A stretch of DNA of 64,000 bases from Sinorhizobium psoraleae (GCF_013283645.1 NZ_JABEKV010000001.1:1768246-1832245), one strand, 5' to 3'; positions 9,067 to 18,707 are shown, numbered from the stretch's first letter. Notes: generated by a model from the letters alone, not told the origin. Numbers and translations are program-made.

Positions 9067-9795
9067 TCAGAACAGCGCGTAATCCGACAGCTCGATCGTG
9101 ACGGCGTTGAAATCGCGGTCGAGAGTGCGATCCGGCTTGAGTGTGAACACGCTGCGGCGGGTCGGGTACTTCAGCCCGTCAACGTCGACGTAATCAGATA
9201 TAAAGTGCGCGGCCGGCGTGTCGGCCCACACATCAACCGTATAATCGTGACGGCGCAGCAGCCCATCCGAGCCGAAGTAGAAGCGCTGTTCTCGCGTGTG
9301 GCTGTGTACGCCTTCGGGAAACTGGACGGCTACGCCGCGGAGCGTCTCACCTTCGTTCTCGATCGGGGCAATGTCGCGAGCTTCATAGCCGGGCTCGCCG
9401 AAAACGAACGGCGTCGCATGATACGTCCACATGGCATAGCCGTTGAAGTAGGCGAGGTTCAGCGGGTCCCATTGTCCGTTGAAGCTGCGATCGAACGCTT
9501 CACGTCCGTTGTTTCGCTCGGCGATAACAGAGCCATCTCCGGCGGTGATCTCCACACGCTCGGGAGTCCAGGTCATCGTCCAATCCGGTTCTCCAAAGGG
9601 AGTAACTCGGGTCCACTGCCGGTGGAACTCGCTTGTTGCACGCCGCGGCACAGGGATCAAAGGAGCGCCTTTCAGCTCCCATAGCTTTCCACCGCTCAGT
9701 ATCGTTGAGGCAATACCCTTGGACTTGCGCCAGCGGTCGTGCCCGCCATGCGCTTCCAGAGCCTCTTGCAGCAGCGGGTGCAACTTGCCATGCAT
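9067..9795 (-). CDS. conserved hypothetical protein
   Basis: 242 residues from MHGKLHPLLQEALEAHGG, which sits 5 codons inside a longer frame. No membrane segment or signal peptide is visible. It is rich in aromatic residues in beta-type stretches (RFYFGSDGLLRRHDYTVDVW, FISDYVDVDGLKYPTRR) and ends DRDFNAVTIELSDYALF. The pattern resembles the beta-barrel lipoprotein-carrier type fold seen in LolA-like proteins, where a 'DG.KYPTR' strand is common, but this is only a resemblance. It has no obvious operon partner. Function unknown. Confidence 0.65.
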   Translation of the reverse strand: MHGKLHPLLQEALEAHGGHDRWRKSKGIASTILSGGKLWELKGAPLIPVPRRATSEFHRQWTRVTPFGEPDWTMTWTPERVEITAGDGSVIAERNNGREAFDRSFNGQWDPLNLAYFNGYAMWTYHATPFVFGEPGYEARDIAPIENEGETLRGVAVQFPEGVHSHTREQRFYFGSDGLLRRHDYTVDVWADTPAAHFISDYVDVDGLKYPTRRSVFTLKPDRTLDRDFNAVTIELSDYALF

Positions 9796-9825
9796 CGATC
9801 TTCTCCTCAATTGGGATCGCGACGA

Positions 9826-10032
9826 CTATTTGGGCGCTTGCAGGCGACGTACGTCCTCCGCGGCTTCCAACGTGGAATCCGCTCGGATATTGCAAGAGAC
9901 GGCTCCTGAACGTGAACGGGCCGAGGATAGCACCTTTTGTGCCTCAAATCTTTTTTGGACGGACAGCACTTCAATCGCTTCGGCGATCTTGTTCGCCTTG
10001 GAAGTGCAGGCGCTCTCAATGAGCGACTTCAT
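9826..10032 (-). CDS. possible small hypothetical protein
   Basis: A 68-residue reading frame from an ATG at 10032, mostly helical and charged (SLIESACTSKANKIAEAIEV, QKRFEAQKVLSSARSRS). There is no strong ribosome site and no recognised domain. It lies between the hypothetical gene above and a decayed AhpD fragment, so it may itself be a remnant. Listed only because the gap 9796-10240 has no better candidate. Confidence 0.25.
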   Translation of the reverse strand: MKSLIESACTSKANKIAEAIEVLSVQKRFEAQKVLSSARSRSGAVSCNIRADSTLEAAEDVRRLQAPK

Positions 10033-10070
10033 GACGGCTGGTGAAGGTCAAATGCACCGCGGGGGCTGCG

Positions 10071-10136
10071 CTGCATGATGTAGCGGCACACGCCGCCGAG
10101 ATCTTTGGCGCCGGCCGATGCGATCTGATTGACATA
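10071..10136 (-). pseudogene. AhpD-like gene fragment
   Basis: On the minus strand these 66 bases read YVNQIASAGAKDLGGVCRYI plus MQ, which aligns without gaps to residues 6-27 of the intact AhpD-like protein at 17709-18164 (DYNQIAPAGVKALGGVYGYI plus MQ). No start codon precedes it in frame and the sequence diverges on both sides, including the part that should hold the CxxC centre. This is a decayed N-terminal remnant. Confidence 0.6.
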
Positions 10137-10240
10137 CCGTCGGCCGCTGAGGGAAGCGCGTTCAGCCTGAACGCGCTTCCTTGCTGCCTCGATGAGCAGC
10201 TATGACCGCGGCAACAAACGCCGCGGCCAGAGGCGGCCGG

Positions 10241-10747
10241 TTACTCGGCCGCCGACCGCCGGGGCAGCACCCAGTCGGGGCGCGGGAAGTGGCAGGTGTA
10301 GCCGCTGGGGTAGTTCTCCAGGTAATCCTGGTGCTCCGGCTCCGCCTCCCAGAAGTCTCCCACCGGCTCGACTTCGGTCACGACCTTGCCCGGCCACAGG
10401 CCCGAGGCCTCGACGTCTGCAATCGTGTCCTCGGCAACTCGCTTCTGCTCGTCGTCGACATAGTAGATAGCCGAGCGGTAGGAGGTGCCGATGTCGTTGC
10501 CCTGTCGGTTTTTCGTGGTCGGATCGTGGATCTGGAAGAAGAACTCCAGAATCCGCCTGTAGCTGATCTTCTCGGGATCGAAGACGATCTCGATGCCTTC
10601 GGCGTGGGTACCGTGATTGCGGTAGGTCGCATTCGGCACATCGCCGCCGGTGTAGCCCACGCGGGTGTCGATGACGCCGGGGAGCTTGCGGATCAAATCC
10701 TGCATCCCCCAGAAGCAGCCACCAGCCAAAACAGCTCTCTTGGTCAT
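10241..10747 (-). CDS. msrA: peptide methionine sulfoxide reductase A
   Basis: 168 residues with the MsrA active-site motif GGCFWG (catalytic Cys11) at the N-terminus, then VGYTGG and the [11 protein letters not shown] and [18 protein letters not shown] blocks. It reduces the S-epimer of methionine sulfoxide in cytoplasmic proteins, recycled by thioredoxin. There is no signal peptide. It begins directly after the msrB stop (TGA at 10748-10750, ATG at 10747), so the two are translationally coupled. The length is short of E. coli MsrA (212) but normal for the compact bacterial form. Confidence 0.95.
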   Translation of the reverse strand: MTKRAVLAGGCFWGMQDLIRKLPGVIDTRVGYTGGDVPNATYRNHGTHAEGIEIVFDPEKISYRRILEFFFQIHDPTTKNRQGNDIGTSYRSAIYYVDDEQKRVAEDTIADVEASGLWPGKVVTEVEPVGDFWEAEPEHQDYLENYPSGYTCHFPRPDWVLPRRSAAE

Positions 10748-11191
10748 TCAGATATCCTCCACCTGGTTGATATAGGCGCCGTAGCCCTCGGCCTCCATTT
10801 CCTCGCGCGGAATGAAGCGCAGTGCGGCGGAATTGATGCAGTAACGCAGTCCGCCCCGGTCTTCAGGGCCGTCGGGAAACACATGGCCGAGATGGCTGTC
10901 GCCATGCACCGAGCGGACCTCGGTGCGGATCATGCCATGTGAGTTATCCCTGAGTTCGTTGACGTTTGCCGGTACGATCGGCTTGGTAAAGCTCGGCCAG
11001 CCGCAGCCGGAATCGAACTTGTCGGCCGAGGCGAACAGCGGTTCGCCGGAAACGATGTCGACATAGATTCCCGGCGTTTTGTTGTCGGTGTACTCCCCGG
11101 TGAAGGGGCGTTCGGTGCCGTTCTGCTGCGTTACCCGATACTGCTCGGGCGTAAGCTTGCTGACCGCTTCGTCGGTTTTTCTATAGGTCAT
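10748..11191 (-). CDS. msrB: peptide methionine sulfoxide reductase B
   Basis: 147 residues with the MsrB blocks [32 protein letters not shown] and the catalytic [11 protein letters not shown]. The two CxxC zinc-binding pairs of E. coli MsrB are absent: their places read VDIVSG and SVHGDS. This marks the zinc-free subtype, in which the Cys of GCGWPSF may be the resolving residue. It reduces the R-epimer of methionine sulfoxide. It is the first gene of the msrB-msrA operon; the ATG at 11191 begins [13 protein letters not shown], while the longer frame upstream overlaps the LysR gene and has no conserved content. Confidence 0.95.
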   Translation of the reverse strand: MTYRKTDEAVSKLTPEQYRVTQQNGTERPFTGEYTDNKTPGIYVDIVSGEPLFASADKFDSGCGWPSFTKPIVPANVNELRDNSHGMIRTEVRSVHGDSHLGHVFPDGPEDRGGLRYCINSAALRFIPREEMEAEGYGAYINQVEDI

Positions 11192-11298
11192 TGCCCTTGT
11201 CTCCGTTGCTGGATTTGTTGCCTGAATATGGCGAGCCGTCATGCCGATTCCCAATATAGGGTGTGCATAGATTCCATAGCCGCGCGACAGGCGCCCGC

Positions 11299-12174
11299 TC
11301 ATGACCAGTCGTGCCGGGCCGCCGACTGCGCGATCTTGCGGATCTCGAGCGGTGTGCCGGAACCGGAGACCGTCACAAATACCAGTTCGCGCTCCAGGGA
11401 AATCCCTTCGACCGGACGGGTAACGATGCCCTGCACGACGATGGACCGCTCGGGCATGATGCAGATCGCACGGCCCTCGGCGACCACCTGCTGGACCCAG
11501 TCCTCGCGGTCGGCACTGAAGCGCGGCTGCATGACCGCATCGTGGTCCATCAGGTGCTCGGTGATCTCGGTGTGGAACTCGCACGCGAGCCGATCGACAT
11601 AGGGATAGGCGGCGATCGCCTCGGTGCTGACGACATCCTTGCCCGCCAGCGGATGGCTCTCCGCGCAGGCGAGGAGGAACCGCTCGCGAAAGAGCGGCAC
11701 GACGTTGAGCTTGGGGTTGGGGCGCGGCGCCCGCGGCAGGATACAGGCGTGATACCTGCCGGAAAGCACTTCGTTCGCGCCTTCGCCGGCCAATAGCTGA
11801 TGCATGTTGATCTTCACGGAAGGAAGCTCGCCAAGCGCGGCGTCAAAGAATGCGGCAAATGCAGCGGGGCCGATGGTCGGGGCAACGGCGATATCGAGAA
11901 TACGGCGCCGGCCGAGCACCGTGCTTTCGGAATGCTCGCGCACGTTTCTAAGCGCGAGCTCAATCCGCATGAACTCGGCCTGGACGTCGCGGCCGAGCGC
12001 TGTCAGGCGGCTGTCCTTGCCGTCGCGATAGATCAGCGGACTGCCCAAGTCTTCCTCGAGGCGCTGGATTGCCCGCGTGAGACTGGGCTGCGAGACACCG
12101 CTTCGACGCGCGGCTTCGGTGAAGTTCAATGTTTCAGCCAGATTGAGAAAGTACCTGACCTGATTGATGTCCAT
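11299..12174 (-). CDS. LysR-type transcriptional regulator
   Basis: 291 residues. The N-terminal winged helix is canonical: [50 protein letters not shown]. The effector domain follows from about residue 90 ([19 protein letters not shown]). MDINQ at 12174 is the natural start. The same strand carries msrB-msrA 107 bp downstream, but a separate promoter is likely. Five LysR genes occur in this window; this one lacks an obvious divergent partner, since trxB upstream reads in the same direction. Its target is unknown; control of the methionine sulfoxide reductases would be a guess from position only. Confidence 0.88.
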   Translation of the reverse strand: MDINQVRYFLNLAETLNFTEAARRSGVSQPSLTRAIQRLEEDLGSPLIYRDGKDSRLTALGRDVQAEFMRIELALRNVREHSESTVLGRRRILDIAVAPTIGPAAFAAFFDAALGELPSVKINMHQLLAGEGANEVLSGRYHACILPRAPRPNPKLNVVPLFRERFLLACAESHPLAGKDVVSTEAIAAYPYVDRLACEFHTEITEHLMDHDAVMQPRFSADREDWVQQVVAEGRAICIMPERSIVVQGIVTRPVEGISLERELVFVTVSGSGTPLEIRKIAQSAARHDWS

Positions 12175-12370
12175 GGATCGGTCTAGCTTGGGCTTGGATT
12201 GAACGGCGATGATCTCGGCAAGAGGAGACATTGGCAGCTACCGGACGACGGTTGTCACTCCGGTGTCGTTCGAATGCAAGGGCATCCGGAAGCACGGACC
12301 TTTGCAGATGAACTGCGGGCGGGTCCGCGCTTCCTCAGGAGGCCGGCGGGTCGTCGGTGATCCGCTACAC

Positions 12371-13580
<1,210 letters not shown>

Positions 13581-13638
13581 GGGATGTTCCTTTCGTTGAA
13601 CCGACCGGCACGGCCGGTCTGGGAATGGTGGCTTTTGG

Positions 13639-14163
13639 TCAAGCGTTGGTTGAGCGGAGCGCCGCGAGCGAGTCGACGGCAATCCAGAGGGAGAGGGCGA
13701 GCAGGCCGATGTCCTTGAGCAGGAACTGACCGGCAGCGACCGAGATCGCCGGAAAGCCGAGCTCCGGAACGGTGACTCCCGGGGTCGTCACCATGAAGCT
13801 GAGCGTGGTCGCGAACAGCCCGGCCGAGAGCAAACCGCCGACGAGCGAGTAAACCGGGTTGACGAGCCGTGCCGCGATCAGGGCGCCGATGCTGAGTTCG
13901 AGGAAGCCGAGAAGGCTCGAGAAGTCCCTTACGCTGAAGAGGGAATAGCTCCAGCTCAACAGCGGACTGTTGCCGACAAGGCCGGTCAGCCCTTCCGCTT
14001 CATAAGCGGTGAACTTCATACCGCCGAACCAGCCATAGATCACGACCAGCGAGATATAGAGGCCCGCCGCGCTGACGGCCCGGCCGTGGTGCTCGGCCAG
14101 ATCGAGGGAAGCGGCGCGAGCCTGTGCGCGCGGGTGGGCCGCGGCGCTAGGAACACGAGGCAT
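13639..14163 (-). CDS. DUF417 (YkgB-like) membrane protein
   Basis: 174 residues with four membrane segments: LYISLVVIYGWFGGMKFTAY, SLLGFLELSIGALIAARL, LVGGLLSAGLFATTLSFMV and LLKDIGLLALSLWIAV. The GGMKFTAYEAEGL loop and SPLLSW, plus TTPGVTVPELGFPAISVAAG, are hallmarks of DUF417. The family includes E. coli RclC (YkgB), part of the reactive chlorine response. Here it is divergent from a TetR regulator, and two operator-like palindromes lie just upstream of its start. Repression by that TetR is the natural inference; the inducer is unknown. Confidence 0.88.
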   Translation of the reverse strand: MPRVPSAAAHPRAQARAASLDLAEHHGRAVSAAGLYISLVVIYGWFGGMKFTAYEAEGLTGLVGNSPLLSWSYSLFSVRDFSSLLGFLELSIGALIAARLVNPVYSLVGGLLSAGLFATTLSFMVTTPGVTVPELGFPAISVAAGQFLLKDIGLLALSLWIAVDSLAALRSTNA

Positions 14164-14220
14164 TGTCTTCTCCTTGGGTTGTCCGCGGTGGGCGATCCGC
14201 CCGGCTGACGCGGAATAAAC

Positions 14221-14268
14221 GATACTGATCTGTATCGAATGAAAGAAGAAGTATACCGATCTGTATCG
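14221..14268. promoter_or_regulatory. paired TetR operator palindromes upstream of DUF417
   Basis: GATACTGATCTGTATC at 14221-14236 and ATACCGATCTGTAT around 14253-14266 share a GATCTGTATC half with a mirrored left arm. A third copy lies before the tetR gene at 14383-14398. The repeated dyad, found only between these two divergent genes, strongly suggests the binding sites of the TetR protein encoded at 14416. Confidence 0.7.
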
Positions 14269-14382
14269 TTTGGCAAGAGCGGGTTCTGAAGAGATTCCCG
14301 GCCTTGTTCCCTATGTAACTCTTCCTTTGTGGAGCGTCGTCAGAAAGCCCCTTGTATTTGCCTTGCGCCACCGCTAAGAAAA

Positions 14383-14398
14383 GATACAGATCTGTTAC
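14383..14398. promoter_or_regulatory. third TetR operator, at the tetR promoter
   Basis: GATACAGATCTGTTAC is a near-perfect palindrome around GATC and matches the two sites at 14221 and 14253. It ends 17 bp before the tetR ATG, so bound protein would block transcription start or clearance. This fits autorepression. Confidence 0.65.
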
Positions 14399-14415
14399 AT
14401 ATTGCGAGGACGATA

Positions 14416-15030
14416 ATGCGCCGTTCGGAAATCCGGGACCACCTGCTCGACACCGCACTCCGGCTGTTCAACCAGCACGGCTATCACGCGACGGGCATCG
14501 ACCTGATCATCGCCGAGGCGGGGGTGGCCAAGACGACGCTGTACCGGCACTTCGAAACCAAGGAAGACCTGATCCTGGCCGCGCTCGAACGGCGCGACGA
14601 AGAGGACCGCAGTGCCATGCGTGCCTTTGTCGAGCAGCATGCGAGCGATCCGGTCGAGCGCCTTCTGGCGACATTCGATTTCCTCGAGGCCTCGGTCCGC
14701 GACAAGCAGTTCCGCGGCTGCATCTTCGTGAGCGCGGCGGGGGAGCATAAGGACACGGTCAATCCCGTGTTCCGCGCTGCCGTGATGCACAAGCGCCTGG
14801 CAATCGCCTATTTTGAGGAACTCGCCCATGCGGCGCGGTTTGCGGAGCCGAAGCGGATCGCGGCCGAGATCAACCTGCTGCACGAGGGCGCGATGGCCGT
14901 CGCGCAGATGACCCGGATCGCCGAGCCTGCCCGGCAGGCCAAACGCATGGCAGGCCAGTTGCTCGCGGCCGAAGAGCGGGTTCCGTCAGCCCGGGGAGGG
15001 GATGCAGGACAGCGAACGCAGGCTTCCTGA
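14416..15030 (+). CDS. TetR-family transcriptional regulator
   Basis: 204 residues. The helix-turn-helix lies at about 26-52 (GIDLIIAEAGVAKTTLYRHF then ETKEDLI), preceded by MRRSEIRDHLLDTALRLFNQ. The C-terminal domain (LLATFDFLEASVRDKQFRGC, IFVSAAGEH) resembles the YcdC/AcnR-like TetR group that often responds to aldehydes or electrophiles. The ATG at 14416 follows GAGGACGATA. Divergent from DUF417 with three shared palindromes. A tail rich in Arg, Gly and Gln after residue 185 looks unstructured. Confidence 0.9.
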   Translation: MRRSEIRDHLLDTALRLFNQHGYHATGIDLIIAEAGVAKTTLYRHFETKEDLILAALERRDEEDRSAMRAFVEQHASDPVERLLATFDFLEASVRDKQFRGCIFVSAAGEHKDTVNPVFRAAVMHKRLAIAYFEELAHAARFAEPKRIAAEINLLHEGAMAVAQMTRIAEPARQAKRMAGQLLAAEERVPSARGGDAGQRTQAS

Positions 15031-15107
15031 GCTTGGTCCTCCCACCGGCGTTCGGCCTTGCAGGGTGGAGGCCCGAGAGCCTGTCGCGAGCATGACACCC
15101 CACGACG

Positions 15108-16076
15108 TCAGAGCAGGATTTCGGTATAAAGTTCCGACGGATCAGGCTCGGGATCATTCGTGGCAAAATCGGCCGCTGCGTTGACGGTCTCGCGCGTCTC
15201 GCTGTCCATCGCCTTCAGTTCGTCCTCGGACAGCTTCCATTTCTCCAGCAGACGCCGGCGTACCAGATCGATCGGATCCTGCTCCTCGCGAACGCGGGTC
15301 ACCTCATCCTTCGAGCGATACTTTGCCGGATCCGACATGGAGTGTCCGCGGTAGCGGTAGGTATGCATCTCAAGGATGTACGGGCCCTTGCCGGTGCGGG
15401 CATGCTCGATTGCGCTTTGAGCGGCTGCGCAGATGGCGCGGACGTCCATGCCGTCCACCGGCTCGCCGGGAATGGCGAAAGACACGCCGCGTTTGGAAAA
15501 ATCGGTTTGGGCCGAGGCGCGGCTCATCTCCGTGCCCATGGCATAGCGGTTGTTCTCGATCACATAGACAATCGGCAGCTTCCATAGCGCGGCCATGTTG
15601 AAGCTCTCGTAGACCTGGCCCTGGTTGGCAGCACCCTCGCCGAAATAGGTCAGGCAGACATTACCGTTTTCCCTGTAGCGGTTCGCAAAGGCAATGCCGG
15701 TGCCGAGCGACACCTGAGCGCCAACGATACCGTGGCCTCCATAGAAGTGCTTCTCCTTGGAGAACATGTGCATGGAGCCGCCCTTGCCCTTCGACAGGCC
15801 GCCGCGGCGCCCCGTCAACTCGGCCATGACGCCGTTCGGGTGCATGCCGCAGGCCAGCATGTGGCCGTGATCCCGGTATCCGGTGATCACCTGGTCGCCC
15901 TCTTTCGTCGCCATCTGCATGCCGACGACAATGGCTTCCTGGCCTATGTAGAGGTGGCAGAAGCCGCGGATGAGGCCCATGCCATAGAGCTGCCCGGCCT
16001 TCTCCTCGAATCTGCGGATCAGCAGCATCTCGCGATAGGCATGCAGCTCTTTATCCCTGCCGAATTTCGGTGCCAT
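15108..16076 (-). CDS. thiamine-diphosphate E1-alpha dehydrogenase subunit (pyruvate/acetoin type)
   Basis: 322 residues. The E1-alpha blocks are intact: MLLIRRFEEKAGQLYGMG, GFCHLYIGQEA, YRDHGH, GGSMHMFS, HGIVGAQVSLGTG, the ThDP motif GEGAANQG (146-153) to ENN (174-176), and the HTYRYRGHSMSDP loop. Such subunits work as alpha2-beta2 tetramers with E1-beta and pass acyl groups to an E2 lipoyl protein. Neither E1-beta nor E2 nor E3 is nearby, so this is an orphan copy. Sequence alone does not separate pyruvate from acetoin substrate. It may pair with a beta subunit encoded elsewhere. Confidence 0.9.
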   Translation of the reverse strand: MAPKFGRDKELHAYREMLLIRRFEEKAGQLYGMGLIRGFCHLYIGQEAIVVGMQMATKEGDQVITGYRDHGHMLACGMHPNGVMAELTGRRGGLSKGKGGSMHMFSKEKHFYGGHGIVGAQVSLGTGIAFANRYRENGNVCLTYFGEGAANQGQVYESFNMAALWKLPIVYVIENNRYAMGTEMSRASAQTDFSKRGVSFAIPGEPVDGMDVRAICAAAQSAIEHARTGKGPYILEMHTYRYRGHSMSDPAKYRSKDEVTRVREEQDPIDLVRRRLLEKWKLSEDELKAMDSETRETVNAAADFATNDPEPDPSELYTEILL

Positions 16077-16401
16077 GGCTGTCTCCGATCGTGTGTCAAT
16101 TCAGCATGCTCCGCCCAGGGGCCGAGGACAGTCAGATCCTGCGGGGCAGGTGTATTTGCGGCTCGATGAAACTTGCGACGCCGTGCCTGAAGCTCCCCGC
16201 CGGGCCATGTCCCTGTCGTGGAATTGCGACACGTCCGAGCTGGTAATTCTTGGCCATCGCGATCACGCCAGTCAGCGCGGAGGGATGGCTGGCGCCATGA
16301 TAGTTCATTTTTCCGGAAGCGGGCATCTATGTTCCAACCCGGCCCGCGCCTTGGCAGTCTGAAAGCGTCGGCCCGATCTGGTCCGGCGCCGCTCAAATTG
16401 C

Positions 16402-16437
16402 TGCAGCGCCGTGCGTCTGAAAACGCGCGGCGCTGCG
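16402..16437. terminator. GC-rich hairpin (family B stem), possible terminator
   Basis: GCAGCGCCGTGCGT, loop CTGAAA, and ACGCGCGGCGCTGC pair as a long stem. It is a reduced family B repeat just beyond the end of the epimerase gene, with no T-run. The rest of the gap 16077-16450 shows no gene I can support. Confidence 0.4.
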
Positions 16438-16450
16438 GGGTGGCAATGCA

Positions 16451-17362
16451 TCAGGCACCCTTCCACAGAAGCGGCCGTGGCGCGAAGGCGAGTTTTTCCT
16501 TCGCCCGGCGGTTGGACGCTCCGGAGAGGCGGGTGTGGTAGTAGACCGCTTCCTCGCCGGCCGTCTTCAGCGCGTCCTCCACGCTCAGGCGCTTAGGCTC
16601 CGGCGCATCGACCCAGCGGGCGAAGGCCGGCAGCCATTCGGCGACGGGCAGGGGATCGTCGTCGACGACATTGTAGACACCCGGTTCGGCTGTCAGCGAG
16701 GCAACCGTCGCGGCGACGGCGTCGTCGATGTGCACGAACGACCAGACGCCGGTTCCTTCGCCGATGATCGCCGACTCTCCCTTGCGCGCCTGATCCGCGA
16801 TGGCTCCCTCCGGTCGGTACCAGGTGCCGGGACCGTAGAAGAAGCCATAGCGCAGCACGACGCCCGCCAGCGACGGCGAGGCAAGCACCCGGTCCTCATA
16901 GGCGCCGACGGTGCGCGTGCTCTCGCCGATCTCGCCGGGCGCGTCGTATCTGAGCCTCGCGGCCTCGTCGGCGAGCTCACCTGCCGGGGCCTCCAGATAG
17001 AAGCCGCGGGACTGCATGATATAGCGGCGGACGCCGAGCTTTTCGGCCGCGGCGATGAGATTGGCGCCGCCCTCGCGGTGAAGGCGTGTATCGTTTGGCA
17101 TCGACTTGATGATGTCGGCGGGGTTGGCCGGAAGCCAGGTGAGCTGGTCGATCACCACGTCCGGCGCCGCCGCTTCGATCGCTTTATGGACCGCCTCCGG
17201 GTCGAAGGCATCGGCGAAAGACGCCGCCGCCCCGAGTTCGCGCAGACGATCAGACCCACGGCCGGGACGCGTCATGCCGGTCACCTGATGGCCAAGCGTC
17301 GTGAGCGCCCGTACGAGCGGCAGGCCGACGGCGCCTGTGGCGCCTGCGATGAATATCTTCAT
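16451..17362 (-). CDS. NAD-dependent epimerase/dehydratase-family protein
   Basis: 303 residues of the extended SDR type. It starts MKIFIAGATGAVGLPLVRAL with the G-x-T-G-x-x-G cofactor motif, followed by VIDQLTWLP and MQSRGFYLEAP. The usual Y-x-x-x-K is represented only loosely around GAYEDRVL, so catalysis may differ from sugar epimerases. LRYGFFYGPGTWY and WSFVHIDDAVAATVASL are family hallmarks. Two related proteins occur at 3693 and 34867. Stands alone, 346 bp from the next gene upstream. The substrate is unknown. Confidence 0.82.
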   Translation of the reverse strand: MKIFIAGATGAVGLPLVRALTTLGHQVTGMTRPGRGSDRLRELGAAASFADAFDPEAVHKAIEAAAPDVVIDQLTWLPANPADIIKSMPNDTRLHREGGANLIAAAEKLGVRRYIMQSRGFYLEAPAGELADEAARLRYDAPGEIGESTRTVGAYEDRVLASPSLAGVVLRYGFFYGPGTWYRPEGAIADQARKGESAIIGEGTGVWSFVHIDDAVAATVASLTAEPGVYNVVDDDPLPVAEWLPAFARWVDAPEPKRLSVEDALKTAGEEAVYYHTRLSGASNRRAKEKLAFAPRPLLWKGA

Positions 17363-17449
17363 TAGCCAACTCCTTGGTTCGAGGGCATTTCATGGTTTCG
17401 GCTGCACGGTGGCAGCCTAGTCAGTTGCGGTATAGCGGGCTCTCCCGTG

Positions 17450-17570
17450 ACCCTCATTCCTGTGCTTGTCACAGGAATCCAGCCAGCCCAAGTCCTTGGG
17501 CTGAAGAGAGTCTTCCGCGCCGCAGACGCGGCGCTGCTGGATCCCTGTGACGAGCACAGGGATGAGGGCG
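17450..17570. repeat. family A mosaic repeat, copy 2, with family C piece downstream
   Basis: Ends CTCATTCCTGTGCTTGTCAC and CTGTGACGAGCACAGGGATG form an inverted pair; inside are CAGCCCAAGTCCTTGGGCTG and a GCGCCGCAGACGCGGCGC hairpin. A degenerate family C string (GTTGAAACAACGTAATCCC) follows at about 17629-17660. The gap 17363-17708 holds no gene. Confidence 0.75.
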
Positions 17571-17708
17571 GAGAAAGCACCCGTTACGCTACGGTCGCGT
17601 ACCGTGAACCGTGAAGTCGCTCTAACTCGTTGAAACAACGTAATCCCTGGCAGAGAGCCGTAAGATACTTGTCCTGGGACCAGAGGCTTCCGATGGAGGT
17701 GCCCCGTC

Positions 17709-18164
17709 CTAACTTTCCAGTGCAGCCTGCGGCGTATTGCGGAAACTGATCGCCATTCGGTTGTAGGTGTTCATCAGGCCGATCGCGATCGTCAGATCGA
17801 CGAGTTCGCGCTCGTCGAACACGGCCCGCGCGGCCTCGTAGGCTTCGTTCGGCACGTTGGTCTCGGCAACGCGCGTGACCGTTTCGGCCCAGGCGAGAGC
17901 GGCCCGCTCACGCTCGTCGAAGAGATTGCCGGCTTCGCGCCACGCCTGCACCAGCGCGATCTTCTCGATCTTCTGCCCTTTTTTCATGAGGTCGCGGGTA
18001 TGCATGTCGAGGCAGTAGGCGCAGTTGTTGATCTGCGAGATACGAAGATAGACCAGATCGACCAGGACAGGAGGGAGGCTGCTCTGCATGATGTAGCCGT
18101 AGACCCCGCCCAAGGCTTTGACGCCGGCTGGTGCGATCTGGTTGTAGTCGAGACGCTTGCTCAT
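17709..18164 (-). CDS. AhpD-like carboxymuconolactone decarboxylase-family protein
   Basis: 151 residues of the AhpD/CMD fold. The redox centre is NNCAYCLDMH (Cys48, Cys51, His55), the C-x-x-C-x-x-x-H signature of alkylhydroperoxidase D-like proteins, followed by RDLMKKGQ and a helical C-terminus (MNTYNRMAISFRNTP). Predicted cytoplasmic peroxidase or thiol-disulfide enzyme. It lies 15 bp downstream of the cupin gene on the same strand, so the two form an operon facing a MocR regulator. A decayed N-terminal copy sits at 10071-10136. Confidence 0.9.
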   Translation of the reverse strand: MSKRLDYNQIAPAGVKALGGVYGYIMQSSLPPVLVDLVYLRISQINNCAYCLDMHTRDLMKKGQKIEKIALVQAWREAGNLFDERERAALAWAETVTRVAETNVPNEAYEAARAVFDERELVDLTIAIGLMNTYNRMAISFRNTPQAALES

Positions 18165-18179
18165 GTGTTTTGTTCCCGG

Positions 18180-18602
18180 TCAGTCTTGCTTGATGGTGGT
18201 GGTCAGTTCCTTTTCGTCGCTGTCGGCGACGATGACGGCGAGCAGCTTTGCGGGCTTGGTCTTGCTTGCATTGCGGCTGACGAGATGGGCGGACGCCGGC
18301 GGCTCGTACCAGCTCTCGCCGGCGCGATAGGTCTGGGTCGGGCCGTCGTTTACCTTCGACTCGATTTCTCCGGAGAGGACGTAGGCGAAGATGAAGGCTG
18401 ACTTTGCGTGGTTGTGCGGGAGCGAGGCCCCACCCGGCGCATAGTCGACGATGAGCGTGCTCAGCTTCTTGCCCGGGATGTTCGGTATCGCCTTTTCGAA
18501 GTGGGGCGTAACGGTTTCGCCAAGGTCATGCGCTGCGGCAGGAATTGCGGTGGCGATTGCGAGGGCGGCGGCGGCGGCGCCAATCAAAGATCGTATGGTC
18601 AT
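18180..18602 (-). CDS. exported cupin-domain protein
   Basis: 140 residues with a Sec signal peptide (RSLIGAAAAALAIATAIPAA) and one cupin domain. Likely metal ligands are in PHNHAKSAFIFAYVL and ASAHLVSRN. It is a close paralog of the protein at 3197-3610: both have a NIPGK turn, a VDYAPGG or VEYGPGG strand, and end with DSDEKELTTTIKQ or a near match. It is the first gene of the cupin-ahpD operon and is divergent from MocR across a 105-bp gap with a strong dyad. Suggests a periplasmic partner to a peroxide-related pathway; function unknown. Confidence 0.82.
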   Translation of the reverse strand: MTIRSLIGAAAAALAIATAIPAAAHDLGETVTPHFEKAIPNIPGKKLSTLIVDYAPGGASLPHNHAKSAFIFAYVLSGEIESKVNDGPTQTYRAGESWYEPPASAHLVSRNASKTKPAKLLAVIVADSDEKELTTTIKQD

Positions 18603-18661
18603 GATGACGGTTCTCCTTTGCGTCTGGTCACGAAGGCGTTTTTGCCTTGCCTCCTAGAAAT

Positions 18662-18700
18662 GCCGGTTTCCTGGTTCTAAAAAAAGCACCAAGAACCGGC
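18662..18700. promoter_or_regulatory. dyad operator between cupin-ahpD and mocR-like gene
   Basis: The left arm GCCGGTTTCCTGGT (18662-18675) and right arm ACCAAGAACCGGC (18688-18700) are inverted copies with one base length difference, separated by an A-rich spacer. The dyad ends 7 bp before the first possible start of the divergent regulator. Position and symmetry make it the probable binding site of that regulator. Confidence 0.6.
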
Positions 18701-18707
18701 AAAAATC

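Noticed and set aside
16132..16326. 64-codon minus-strand ORF upstream of the E1-alpha gene
   Set aside because: Low-complexity content and no ribosome site; probably chance.
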